Part shown: positions 38,792 through 51,700 of the stretch, in pieces
How the letters are laid out: each line of letters begins with the position of its first letter
Position numbering within the stretch: the stretch's first letter is position 1
DNA from: Casuarius casuarius
Taxonomy: Eukaryota; Chordata; Aves; Casuariiformes; Casuariidae
Direction of reading: 5' to 3'
NCBI GenBank assembly: GCA_003342895.1
Contig: PTFA01000191.1
Span: 434,001 to 498,000 of the forward strand
Length of the DNA stretch: 64,000 nt
Program-made: the position numbers and the translations under genes
Notes under the pieces: generated by a model
Told to the model about the DNA's origin: nothing
What the model saw: only the letters and a program-made list of their open reading frames with translations
Database searches by the model: none

Positions 38792-40533
38792 ACCCCAGCC
38801 AGGAAACTTGGCTGAGGATAACGTTGTCTGTCCTGTGGTGTTTATGTAAAGAAAGGAAGAGGAGTGGGATTAGCTTGGGACAGATATTTCAACAGGCTCC
38901 AGCTTTGAATTTCCTGGGTTTTGTCGGCATGTGTCATAACCTTTTTGTTTTCACAACTTATTTTTTTTCTGTCAAGAAATGGGAGGGAAGAGGAAATCAT
39001 AAACATAGTGTTTATCAGGGAGTAGTATGTCATGTTTGGCTTCTCTCTCATGTTGTTGGTAAAAGTATATTTAGAAGTTAAACAAATTCTAGTTTCTAAA
39101 TATTTGAGTAGGTGAAAATCCCTTGTCCCTCAAAAAACCCTTCCAAGCACACCCTCCATAAGAAATAGTTCAGTTGTTTGAAAAATCTAATTAAAATAAT
39201 ATTTTTGGAGAACAGTTGTTTGAAGTTGTGTGTGTGAATGTTCCTCATAAAAACAATCACTTTTGTCACTGGTCTCAGTCCTGATCCTTAAGAGAAATGT
39301 ACAGGTACTCCAGAAATGAGTTTGGTCATTAAATTTCATAGCTAACTTTCATGCTCTACACCAAAACCCATAGATTGAATAGAGATACTGGCTTGGCTGC
39401 ATGTTATAATTGCCTTCCCCTTCTGCTAACCACTTACTGGTCTATGGAGCATTCACTGTGTGTCTCTCCCTTTTCCTTAAATAAGTACTCTATGACTTAT
39501 TTTATATCTTTCCCTCTGCCCCCCACCTCCCACAACTAAGATCCCCTTCACTCTTCTGATATTAATTACCTTTTCTTTCAGAGAAAGTCACACTGATATG
39601 TACCTTAGGAAAAAATCAGAATTTACTTAACTTGTAATTAGTTTGGAAATTCTTACTTCAGTTTCAGGACTGAAAAAGGGATTATGAATTGAAAGCCTGT
39701 CTAAGCTACACCAGTTTGCCTTATAAAAGGTATTGACCCTGTCTACAGACTTTGTTCTAAAGAACTGTTAGACTACCCTGTTTTTTTCTCCCACAACATA
39801 CCAGATCCTCAAACAGGCAAGAAATAAAGACCATTCAAACCCTTTGTTCTTTCCCCAGGCTCTTGTGTGTGGTTCCCCCCCAATAACTGTGAAATATATC
39901 TATGCATTTCATCTCCTGTGATGTGTACATGGCATAGCTAAAAGGGCAAAGGCTGGGCTTTGGGGATTATCCTGGTTGCTATGCTGGCACACTTGTACAA
40001 CACTGAGCTGACTCACAGGCATGGCTCAGTCTGCTTATGCACAGTGGAAAAAACAAGAGAGTGTGATTCAGGAAGAAATTACACATTCTGGGCTTGATGG
40101 CAATTTTCCCTCTACATAACACAGGTTGAAAAGTGCTGTTTTGTAATAGCCGAGAAGGTGTAAGGTCTCTAGTGGGGCTAACCCTCTCCACTTGCTTCTA
40201 TGCAAAGCCAAGGCAAATAATTATGGAAGCTTTCTTTACCAGGGAGCTTACCCATTCGATGCTAGTGGCTCCTAACTGTATTAGGCCAGTGAAAACTCTC
40301 TCTGGTTTGGGCATGTGTGTTTTGCTATCTGCTGTATTTACATGGGAGGTCTTTGTATGGAGAACAGTCAGTTCAGTTTAATTAAATGGGAGACTTTCCT
40401 TTTTCTAAACAAAATAAATAGATCAAGACATAAGCACTATTCTTATGGTTTTTCCAATTAACTTATCAGTGAATGAAATAAAAGATTTTCATCTTTTCCT
40501 TTGTACTCAANGTTGTGGGTAATTGTCGTGCAG

Positions 40534-40625
40534 TGATTCTGCAAGAAAAATTGGTAACAGCTTTGTAAATATGCTACAAAAAGAAGGATTAAAAGCAGCT
40601 GGTGGTGTTCTGCAAAAACTTATAG
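40534..40625 (+). other. Candidate 92-bp exon
   Basis: Preceded by a pyrimidine-rich stretch and gtcgtgcAG, and followed by a strong donor (CTTATAG|GTGAGT). Only one of three frames is open: one base to complete the previous codon, 30 codons, then one base left over. The peptide includes SARKIGNSFVNMLQKEGL followed by KAAGGVLQKLI, which would form an amphipathic helix-rich segment. Its entry phase matches the exit phase of 33333-33415 (AA+T). Its exit phase fits both 42635-42887 and 57254-57345. The acceptor is average, with an ambiguous base at 40511 upstream. No family was recognised. Confidence 0.33.
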
Positions 40626-41799
40626 GTGAGTGCTGAGTGAATAAAGAAAGAAAAAATGTGCAGGTGTTTAAGATGAACAGTAAAACAAAAAAAACCCTTG
40701 TTTTTGATTGATTTTCTTTTTTCTTTTTTTTTTCTTTCCTCCTATCATATAGGCTGTTTAATTACATTGATCTCTTGGTCAGAAAGCAATAGTGGAAGTG
40801 TAGCTGATGACATTGAAGTGTAATCATTCTTGAACAGAAAGCAAATCCAGAACTGCATAGCTTAAAACCACTTAAGTTAGTCACTTGTTAGTGACCGAGT
40901 TCGATTCAATATGTAGGAGGTTTTGCATTCCTAAACAGGCATGGTGAAAACTGATCCTTTTGAAATGCACGCNTTTCAGTGGATTTACACTAGCTGGCCC
41001 TGAACACTTAGTCTTTACTTATTTTCAGAGGGGGGAATGAAGTTCAATCTCTCTACGTTTTTTCATTTATTTAAAGTAAGATAAATGTTTTGTTTTGCAT
41101 ATCACTCACTGGGTGACTGCCAGTTTTTGTACATGCTTTCCAGGGGTGGGTAACTAAATAATTCTGGTTTGTTTAGTAAAGTTGTCCCTGTAGACCATGG
41201 GCCTTCAAAGTTACCTTGCCCCTACTGTTGCAAAATGGGAGTCATACATGTTCTAGAGCAGTGGGGAAATTTAGTCTTCTGATGTTTATTAACAGGTTTA
41301 GGCCCAATGATGGGTGCTAGAAAGGCGATCATTACTGTTTATGCTAACCCAAGTAATGCTGTGGGACAGTATATGTAGTCTGCAGTGCCCCTTTCAATGC
41401 CTTCTGGTATGATAAACACAAAATACATACTGGAACACAATGGGCTTGAGAGGAGATTGTAGAGAATACTATAAATAATGTATTTGACTGCGCAGAGCAG
41501 TTGTGCTTCTGTTGTCAGACTAGGAAAATAGATAAAATTCATTCCTGGCTGGTTGATCTCAAGTCTCTGAGATACTTAAGCGGCATGGGAAGAATTTGAG
41601 ATTATCTAAAGAAAAGAACATCTTGTGTGTGAATTATTGATATCCAGTGTAAGATGAGTATGCAATTTTTTCCCCCTCCTTAAGAGAGCTGATCACTGGA
41701 GTTTCAGGCATGTTTGGTGATGTTTCAAGTTACCCAGAAGTCAGTTTCAATTTAAAAAGCATTATCGTAAGGTCTGAGTCTGAATAAATAAAAGATGGT

Positions 41800-41811
41800 G
41801 GGGGGGGGGGG
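41800..41811. repeat. Poly-G tract (12 nt)
   Basis: A short G homopolymer in non-coding DNA. Confidence 0.9.
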
Positions 41812-42634
41812 CACAAAGAGCATTCGCCATGGTCCTATCCTTTGTGTGGCTGGCCTGGTTTATTCTGTTGAGTTTGAGGAGGCTTGATGCATCCCTTCTG
41901 AGCTTTCTGAAGAGCATCTTTGGGGTCTAAGAGGTGAACTGGCAAAGGTTAACTTTGGCTAGGGCAACTTACCTCCCTAGGCTCTCCCTCTAACCAGGGA
42001 GGAGACAGGGGTACAGGAGAAGTCAGTGCAAAACATCTCTTTTTAAGGGTCTGTTCCGGTACTACTCTCAGCAATTTATCTTTTGCACTGACTGAGGGGT
42101 ATGCTAGAGAAGTTGGGCCTCTCTGAACTAAACTTAGTCCTTTTGAGTATCCCTGTTATTGTCTACTGTCACACTGTAAAACTCTTCAAACAAGGAAAAG
42201 TAGACCATGTATGGGATTAACCAAATTAAGAAAGAAGACCCGCAGAGTCTGGCACTTAGATGATAAACTACAGGGCATCTTTCCCTGTCTGGTACTGAAT
42301 TTATTGCTGCTTCAAACACATATACCTCAACCAGTAGCTAAAGAAACCTGTTATCCAAGAAGCCTCTTGCCATTGTATGGCTGTAAGTTCAAGTCTGCTT
42401 TCTTACAGTTTTGCAGGATTTTTTTTCCTGTATATTGATTGTGAAATAGAACTAAAAATTGACAGCTCTGGAGAAGAGGCAGAAGTATAGGGGAAGGTAT
42501 CCCTTTTTTTTCCATCAGGCTGTTTATTCTAGGGGGAAAATGTACACCCCCCATCTTCTAAAGTTTTGTGTATCTACAGATGTTGTGTTTATTTTTAATA
42601 TAGTGACAGGTTGTGATTTTTTTTTTTCCCCCAG

Positions 42635-42887
42635 AAGCATTCTGCTGTCTCCTAACCCGGCTGTCAGTAGAGTCAGCAGTAAAACCTGCCATGATCTCAG
42701 TGGGATCAAAGTTAACCCAATACAGAACTGGTTTGAAAAACTTCCCTTTCTTTTCTGCTTCCATTGTGTTCAAAATGAGAGATACAGGAAGGGGAAATAC
42801 TGTTTGTCTTCATTATAGTAATTTAAGTTGCAACAGGAGGAGGACAGGAGATAGAAATCAAATGCAATTTCCTTCAGTGTTCATACT
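42635..42887 (+). other. Candidate 253-bp exon, open throughout
   Basis: A very strong polypyrimidine tract (T11 then C5) and AG precede 253 bases that are open in one frame for the whole length, and the segment ends at ATACT|GTAAGT, a good donor. Phase is two bases in and two bases out, compatible with the preceding candidate exon at 40534 (G+AA). The peptide includes LTRLSVESAVKPAMISVGSK and shows no recognised domain. Third positions are not strongly biased. An open run of 83 codons in any of three frames would occur by chance a few times in a hundred at this composition. Confidence 0.22.
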
Positions 42888-45800
42888 GTAAGTTCTCACT
42901 GAGCATGCCTATATATGTATTTTTAAAACAGGATGAAACAGAAGTTATGGTGTAATAAGTAATTGCCGGGGCAAGAGAGTAAATGATAGAGAAAGGCACT
43001 ATGCTACATGCTGCTATCTAATACCAAAATAAGCGTATATAATCACTTAACCCTCAATCATGGAAATATTTTAAGTGCATAAAAGTTTTTAACCTCCTTG
43101 AATGAGGAGTAGGTCAGGTTCGTCAGCTTCATCTGTGCTTAAGGGGAGAATGTTGTCTCTGGCAGTGCTACTGTAGAGCTTTGCTTGGCGCCTTTGCGCG
43201 AGAAGGTAATAGTTACTACCTGGAAGCCGAAGCTCTCATCCTTCCCTGGGGTTCATGGTACAGGAGACAGAGATGCTTTTCACAAATGCCTAAAACAATA
43301 CAGAGTCAAGCCCAGCAGGTAGTCTTCATGTGCATCTCCATCTAGATGGAAGTACTGTAACCGTCCCCCTCTGCGTTTGACTTCAATGCTTTGTTATGAC
43401 CACTGAAGTTTCCGTAGACCTTGAAGCTATATTGTAATTCAGACAATTACCTTTTCTTGCTTCCTCCAATAACTTCAGTTGAATGTTAAACGCTTTTGGT
43501 GAGGTTCGAAAACATATTTCTGAATGTTTGCAGTATTTCCTCCTTTTGGCAGTAATAACAAATGGAAATTACTGAAATATTGGAAGAAATTTTAGTTTTG
43601 TGAGATATCCAGGCCAGGGAGTTTAGGATGAATGTGAACCTTCAGAAAGGTTGTCTAAACCAAAGCCAATCTTAAATGTATTGCTCTGACATATCTAGAG
43701 GGAAAACAAGACGTGAACATAACATACAGTCATTCTCTTCTAAAAGGCAGGATAATATCCTTCACAGTTAAATGCTGTGCCAAAGGAAATTACTTTGGGT
43801 TTGTTTGTTTGGTTGGTTTTTTTTTCCCCTCTTCAGTAATGTGGAAAGTATGCCATGGAAGCAAGCAAGGAAGAGGTGGCTTAGTGTATGGGAGGAGGAG
43901 GAAGCAGTTGGGAAGGGTTGCAAAGAGACAGTGCTAGCGCAGCAAACAAACTTTGCTCAACATGGCATGCTGTCAAGAAGATTAAGGGTTGGATTTTCTG
44001 AGGCATTCAGTGTTTGCCCAACTGTATGCTCCTGTTGGAAGTAATGATACGATGTCTGTTAGTTTCAGGGTCGGGCCAACTCTTGAACAGTTCTCAGATG
44101 GGATTTTCAGATGCTTTCATTTGTGCATTTATAACTTCGGCATAGGTAAAAGACAGTGCGTCTCTGAGACAGTGGGGGTAAAAGATAGCTGAGTGAGACA
44201 GCACATCTATCCAAAACCTAATGGGACTTAATCCCTCTCCTGAGAGTGCTGTGCTGAAACATGTTTCAAGTAGTTCCTCTTCATCCTTTAGTATCTTAAA
44301 AGGCTGCCAATGAGCAGGCTCTTGAATTAAGGTGAAAAAATAAGCCTTTAGGCAGAAAGTTGGTTGGGGCAGGAGTGATGACTAGCTGAAACCAAATGTA
44401 GAAAGAACAGTTTATAAATTTGGCATTGACTGTTCCCACTGTTGGTAAGTCAGCTATATATAAACAGGCCAGTTAGACTGGTTCACAGACCCTGGAGATC
44501 AGAGTCTGTCAAGACAGTAATTCGTTAAGCAGTTGCTAATATTCTATGGCTTAACATATAGTGAGGTGAAGGAGTCTTTGGAAGGGAGCCCTTGGCTGTG
44601 ATGTTAGCAGTTTTGTTATGTTAACCAGGATGACAAGAAGAATTGATACTTCAGAATGCAAATACAGGTCTCAAAAATGATCAGCTGAGAAAACTGAAAA
44701 AGACTGTGACCTGGAAGCTGAAGAGTAACCTTCATGTAACCTTTGCATGATACAGTTCAATATCTAGGAGAACATCACTCTTTCTGTAAGCTGTGAATGG
44801 GGAGTGAGGGAGTGGTTTTTTTGCCAACTGGTTGTTCTAGGGAGAAGAACTACTAGCAAAAGAGCAGCCGTTCAGGGTCCAAGTGAGGGCCCATCTAGAC
44901 CAGTATCCTCCTATGAAGAAGAAAATGAAGGCTGACAGAAGGTTAGCAAGTAAAAGACAAGACAACATGTCAAAAAAGGCAAAATGGCAAAGGCTAAGGC
45001 AAAGTCCTGGTTTTGCCGGGGCTGGTGTCTAGTTCCTTGTAGGCCACATGCATCATCTGTTTGACCAGAGCAACTGTATTGAGTGGGTTTGTCCTGGCAT
45101 CCCAGTGTATCTGCTTGCTGTGCTGAGATTATCAAGCCAGCTGTGAACGTGATGTAGGATAACAAGCAGCTCACTACTTGTAGCTCACCATCCACAACAA
45201 CGTTTTGAACAAGCTGGTGGGGAAGTCACTGTTGCACAAGCTTGCACGGTTTTGCCCAACATCCGGACTAGTGGTGCTGAAGAAAACCAAGCCACAAGGC
45301 CAAGAGCAAATAAATTAACCAATGAGAAAAAGGGGTCTCTGGGCCAAAGCAAAAAAACCTAGCACATATCAGCATGACGCTGCAGGTTATCACGTCCATC
45401 AGCCATGCTCTGTAGCACTTGCAGTTGTATGCAAAACTGGTGCTGTCTGGTGGTCAGACTGCCAGGTGGGAGGAGGGTAATCTGCATTCTGGCTGGACAT
45501 GTGTGGCCACTGATGTAGGCAGAAGATCATCTGTAGGACACTGCAGTGAAGAGTAGGGTGATGAGGAAGGCTGTCCTGCAAGCCATGTGTAGAAGAGGGC
45601 TGGGCAGGAACAGTAACTCATGCTCAGAGGGTGAAGTCGGCAAGTCTGGGCAGCTCCAGTATAGATGGGGCCCTCAGTGGCTACCTCTGGGAAGTGTGGG
45701 CTTTTCCACACTGCTTCAGGCATGAGGAACATCACATTTCCATGCTCGGTAGTTGCCTGCTGCCTTTCCAGGGTGAGAGTGCTGAACTGGGACTTTGAAC

Positions 45801-48244
45801 ACTTCGCTGCACTGCCAGAAACCACGTCTTGCCCCTCAGACTCATTTGCCAGGTCTCAAGGCATCACTTCTGCCTCCTGGATTTGCGACCGCACCACACC
45901 TCCCTGTCGTGCTTGTGGGAGCCAAGGCGAGAGCGTTGGGCCTTGGGTGATGTGTGGGAGCCCAGGCCATCCTCAGGCTCATGTGCTTGAGGAGGTTAGA
46001 GACTTTTGGGAGCTCTGGCCTCCTCTGTGCAGGCCTCTGAGAGGTTGAGGAAGCCAGAGAATAGAGGCCCTACGTGATTACCTAAGGAAGTGTAAGCACA
46101 AGACTTCTCCCGTATTCTCCCAGCCTTCAGCTGTTTTCTCCATGGGTGATGTCCTGAGCCCCATGCCATTGTGTAGGTTTAGTGATCTTCAGCGGTTTTA
46201 CTTGTCCTGTCCTTTCCCAACCTATGGAAATTCAGATCCCAGATTAGGATTGTGGATGAAATAGGAGATAAGGGTTATAGCGGCCTTGGTGAAGTCCATG
46301 ATTTTGCTGCTTTTCCATAATTCCTGTTTAAGAATCAGAGTATCTCAATGACTGTCCTGGTAAAGGTCTTGATTATAACTTAGCAAAAGGCAAGGCGCTC
46401 CTACAGAGGGAGCTTTGTGCCCTGATCAGATTGCTCCGTGATGTTAATAGCCTGCGAGGAACAGTTACTGCCTTTGGGATATGCAATGTCTTGTTCTGCT
46501 GATACCACAAAATGGAATTTAAGAATGAAAATACCTGATATAACAAATGTAGAAACCTAAAACACTTGAAGGCTCAGCAGTTGTGATATAACTGAACCTT
46601 ATTTCACTGATTAAAATACTTGCACATCATTTAATTCTGCTTGTGGGCTTTAACTACCTCATGGTTGTAACTTCTTTTCCTTCTTGAAGGGAAAGGTAAT
46701 GATTTTCCTTAGGGGACTTTAGTGAGGTATTTAACCTCATTAGTTAAATGCATGGGCCTTTGGTTCAGTGATACTGTATTTTGAATTTTGCAAAATGCAT
46801 TTTTAAGAGGCAAGTCAGGGGAGTGGTAAGCACTGTATCGTCTCACTGTTTTTGAAAAGGTAATGGGAGCGTTGCATATTTCTGCTTCCTCTCCAGCTTT
46901 TCAAGAGAGTATTGGTTCCTGAAAACGATTGCACATAGTCGTTTATGGCTCTTCTGCCTATGGGTGCAGCGAGTGTCTATCTTGGTAATATTTTTAGCTC
47001 AGTATGGGCAAATACATTGTTGCTTACGAAGTGCATACTGGTGGCAACCAGGGTCCTTCTGAAGGAGTTCACACAAACTCATTACATTCAGGTGGCAGAG
47101 CTAAAAGTAAAATCAGCACTTAAACAGTCCTTGATCAATCTCCTTTTATTTCCAACTTTTTTTTATTCAAAAATGTTTTAATTAAAATGACAAAAGTATG
47201 AAAATGTGACACTGCAAATACTGAATTGTTGTCATTTTTGCTGTATGTGTTATTTGCTTTGTGCAAGTACCCATAATGTGCTCTTGCATTATTTGGAAAA
47301 AGAAATGACTGTAAACCCTTTCTGCAGTCAGACAAATGGCGGAAGCTAGAGTCCTTTTCACATAATCCCCTCGTTTTTTGCTTGTGGATACAGCTGTGCT
47401 AACACAATGCAACATTTGAGTTGAGAGGTCTGCAAAATCCTGGCACCGAGGGTAGTTTTCAGACTGAGGCTCTTAATTGATAGATTTTCAAAGTGATACT
47501 GTGTTCAGTTGTATCTGCGCCCCCCTTGAAGCAGGCTTTCAGCTAACCTCTTAAAGGAAATACTTTCAAAAGGAAAAGTTTAACTTTGCCAAGACCCAGT
47601 TAAGGTCAGACTAATTAGACAAACCAGAGCTTTGTGGATTAGAGATAAACGCAGCCCTCTCTGTGGGGTAGTGCAAATGAGCTAAGAGAACAGGAAAATA
47701 AAATCCACAAGGCTGCTTAAATTTGCTGAAAAATGGGAAGTTTTGTGTATATCCCCTAGCATATTTTCAAGCACAGGCTTGAATTTTAAAGTGTTCTTTC
47801 ACGTTTAAAAAAGGTAAAATATTTATATATGATAAGTATTTATCCTCCCTGTTTCTAGTAAGACCATCCGGTTTAACCCACCAGTAAATAGGTTTCACTG
47901 AAACTGTGCAACTTTGCTGTGTTTTAAAAAATGCCATGTATTTATAAATTGTTGCTATCGCTTCATTATAATATTATAGTAACTTGCCATAGGCTGTGAA
48001 GTGCATAATATAGTAGGCTGTACCTAGCTTACTTGCATTTCTGTTGTGAGATGGCAGGGGTTGTATTTCAGCTCCTTTGCTGTGCCCTGCTGCTGGATAA
48101 AGGGGAAGCTTAGGGACAGCATTCACAGCTATAAATGCGTGTGTTTCTGCTGACCTCAGCTGATTTGTGCCATTTAATACTAGAAGTAGGTCTGGACTAA
48201 TGTTTTCTCCTGCTCTACCTAGCTGCAAAATAGTAAAACCTGTA

Positions 48245-48282
48245 ACACACACATGTGCACACACACGCACACACACGCACAC
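48245..48282. repeat. (CA)n-type microsatellite, interrupted
   Basis: CA repeats interrupted by tg and cg dinucleotides (cacgcac twice). It looks like an old, imperfect dinucleotide repeat. Confidence 0.92.
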
Positions 48283-48539
48283 TCTGCTAGTTTAGGGAGG
48301 GTCTCTCTAAAGCATTGATTTGGTCATCAGGGTTGGCTGTCACTGACTTACAGTTGAGCCATAATGATCTACTTTGGAATATTTCTGCTTAAAGTCTTGT
48401 GAGCTAGTTACTCAGTAAAGGAGAAAACAATTTCTGTGTTAAATACTGTATTGCAATAGAGCTTTTTCCCCCCCCCGTTCACTCCAATATTTCTCTCAGA
48501 GGAGTCACATAGCCAGCTCAGGGGCTGCATCTGTGAATT

Positions 48540-48745
48540 GTGATAGATTTATGTCGCTACGCATTTACTGCCTTCTCAGCACGCATTAAAGCCTTCAGAG
48601 GGCACTTCATGGCCGAAAGTGAATGTGATCGATTCTCTGCTGTCCGAGACATTCCGAAAAAGAGCAGTAAATGGGGTGTTTGTTTCAGAGGCAGCAAGAA
48701 GCCTTTACTTGCTCTCCTTAACGGTTTCATCGTAGGTCGCTAGAT
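48540..48745. promoter_or_regulatory. CpG-preserving block, possible conserved element
   Basis: About ten CpG dinucleotides lie in roughly 200 bases, inside DNA that is otherwise CpG-poor and not especially GC-rich. CpG retention without high GC is common in conserved non-coding elements and unmethylated enhancers. The plus frame is open for 67 codons starting from GTG, but no known protein is recognised. Function is an inference. Confidence 0.3.
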
Positions 48746-51700
48746 CAGATAGGGGGTTGGGTGAGGCTTCAAAACTGGTTTTGACAGACGTAGAGAGAGG
48801 CTGTTCTCATTTCGGCTTTTAGGATTTGGTTGATAAGACTGGTTTGTTTGAAGTTGAGACACTGGGAATAGGAGAAACAGGAAAGTGTTTTTCCTCTTCC
48901 AGTTTGCAAATTAATAATAAATATAATCTGCTACTTCTAAACACTGAAGAATATTGTTCCTAGATACTGGCCTTTAGGTTTTCTCATTGGACAGCACTTC
49001 TTGACACATTAATAAATTTTAAATACAACATGAGTATTAATACATCAGTTTTTCCCATTCTCTCCCTTAACAGTTTTAAGTTAATTTCATTTAACTACCT
49101 CAAAATGTCTCACTTGGTTAAACCCAACTTTTTATCTAAATAGACCACTTAAGAGGTAAAAACTAATAATCAGCAAAAAAACAAAAGCCATCATTTGCTT
49201 TTTAAACATAAAATGACAAAAATCTGAACATTAAATAGCTTATGTAATTGCTTAAATACAACTAGGACATCACTAAGATTTCAAAAAGATACCAAAGTTA
49301 TCGTAAAGGTTATGTTATGTTTTTAAGATAAATTGTCAAAGAGAACTTACTTTTCAAGAACATAAGAAAAATGCAAAATGATTAAAATAAGTAGTGGTTT
49401 TTAAATGCATTCCCCTGCTTGCTTTATTCTGAATAAAATGACTTGGCCATTCCTCCCAGACTTGTTTCAAACTCCGGTACCAGTTTTTAAAGGGAGGCCT
49501 CTGTGATGAATAGAGGGGTCTGCTCTAATGCCTCTGTAATCTCTGAGTTGAGCCCTGCTGATACGTACATAAAACAGACAAGCACATGCACATCATGGGA
49601 GAAATTCTTGCAGGCAGATGCTCATGTTAGATGTTTGCTGAAATGCTCATTGGGAATGGCAGGAGGGGAGGGAAGAGGGCAAATGGGGTGGCAACTTTTA
49701 GGAGGTGGGAATGGTGGAGGAAGGTGGAAAGCAATGCAAGGGCAGCAGAAAAATGTCAGATTTAATGAAGTAAAAGGGGTTCCTGAAAGGAAATGATAAC
49801 AGAGCACAGATAAGGGAAGGAGGAGGTCTCGAAAGTGAAATAACCTATATGAATTTTGTGAAGGGAAATTCAGGTGTGGCTGGCGAAGGGGATTCAGTTT
49901 GAGAAACTTGCCTGGAGGAGCAGCAAGGAAAGAAGGTTCTCATGTGCGTGTGGAAGACCGTGCAGCTGTCAATGGATGTAATGAGGCTCAGTTTTCCGGG
50001 CTGGCTCCTTGTCCTTTACACCACCCCACTGCCAAATCCTCAGGAGCCTACTGTGGGGCAGCGTCCTCTCCAACAGCCCTCCGTCCTTCCTCCCTGGCGC
50101 TGCTCAGATGCCCTTGTTCTCCCTGCCCCTTCTCCAGCTGCTTTGGATTACCCACCCTGCCTTCAGCTCTGTTTTATATCTCCTGCAGTGTACTTTTCCA
50201 GAGCAGTCTCTTTGGGTTGTTCTCCAAGCTGATGATCAGCCAGCCAAAGGAAGGCTAAATAGCTCTCCTTGTTCAGTGACAGCCTGAATAGAGTCTCTTC
50301 CCTCTATCCCTTTGCCTGTGTTCATAAACAGAGACTCTTCTCTGTCAGCTTTGGCTAGGTTGGCCAAAAGGTCAAAAATCATAGTTAGGAAATAAGGAAG
50401 AGAAAGGCGGTGCAGTTGTATAGTCTGGATTCCTTAGGAAACCGAGCTGGTGGGGGGAAGGTTGGTGGGTGGGGACTTGTTAAGTTCACCAGATCCCTGT
50501 GGCTTTTGCCCTCTGGGTCCAGTGATGAACATAGATTTCTCATCTTTGCTAGGACTTTTAGATAAAGAAGATGAGATTTTTGCCTTGTAAAGGCAAGATC
50601 AGATTAAGATAATGAAAATATGAGCAAGGCTTCTGGAGCTAAGGCTGGGCAGCAGATGGGCTGAAGGGAGGGAAGGATCGCGAGCAGTCCAGGAAGACAC
50701 TGATTTGCTGCTGTGCTACTGTTAGGAAGGAAAATAGGAGCTGTTGTGACAAGAGGAAAGTCTGGAGTCTCGGTTACGTTAGGCGCCTGAGTGGTGCTCT
50801 GGCATTCTTGCGTAAATGAAAAGCAGGAGAAGGGATTGGAAGAAGCAGCTTGCGTGGGAGTCGACAGCCACGGGGAGATGTTGTTTATAGCATTGTATTT
50901 CAGAGGAATTAGCCAAGCAGACAAATCATTCCACTTTCCTGTCCTGCCTTGTCCTTTTACACGCATACTTTGTCCTGAATTTGGAGAGCTGTAGGAAGAC
51001 GGTACTTCTTACAGCATAGACTACCCCTGCTGGAAGAGAGCCATCCAGACGTTAAAGAAGCAGCATTCGCAGGCAGAAGCCAAGTAAGGTCTTAGAGCTA
51101 GCACCTGCTACCCCTAGAGTGAAGATCTGCATGGGCTGCAGTAGGTAGGGTACTGTCTGCTTCAACAAGTGCAGCAAATGCCACCTTGCAGCTGGCTAGA
51201 CAGAAGGTCACAAAGATTATGCAGTGAGCTGGCTCCTGTGGCCTAATGACAGTTTCAGATGGATTTCTGAGCACTCACCCAGGCAGTGCCTAAACCCNTC
51301 TATCCAGATTTTCTGCCTCAGTCCATAAAACATAAAGGAAGGAGAAAATACCAGCCTCAAGTATGTATAGANGTAGGTGTGCTTTGACATTTCTCTCCAC
51401 CAACCTCCCAAACATAGAAGAGGGATTTTTCCCTTCTGTCCATCTCTTATTATCAGAACTCAACACGGACCACTTCAGAGCAGGGGTTTGCAAGCTGGTC
51501 TGGATCTGCAGAAATATAAGAGGCAGATGGCTGTGTAGAGAAATGAAACCTCCTGATGGTGCATTTGGTTGTCTTCAGTGTTTTTTATGTATGTTTTATG
51601 TACCCTCGGAAACCCAAGGTTGAAGAAGGTGAAGAGCCAACCCTAATTCTTGGGAATGTTCCTCCTCCCACAGAACACTTTTTTCTAATGGATGTTTACA

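Larger units (their letters stand above)
33416..40533. other. Probable intron, no gene recognised
   Basis: AT-rich DNA with one T-rich tract (36790-36814), ambiguous bases at 35312, 35478 and 37514, and a purine-rich stretch (38340-38790) that is open for 149 codons on the plus strand but matches no family known to me. No certain exon. Confidence 0.5.

Noticed and set aside
40890..40915. gagttcgattcaa, similar to a tRNA T-arm.
   Set aside because: No acceptor stem, anticodon arm or D-arm could be placed around it.
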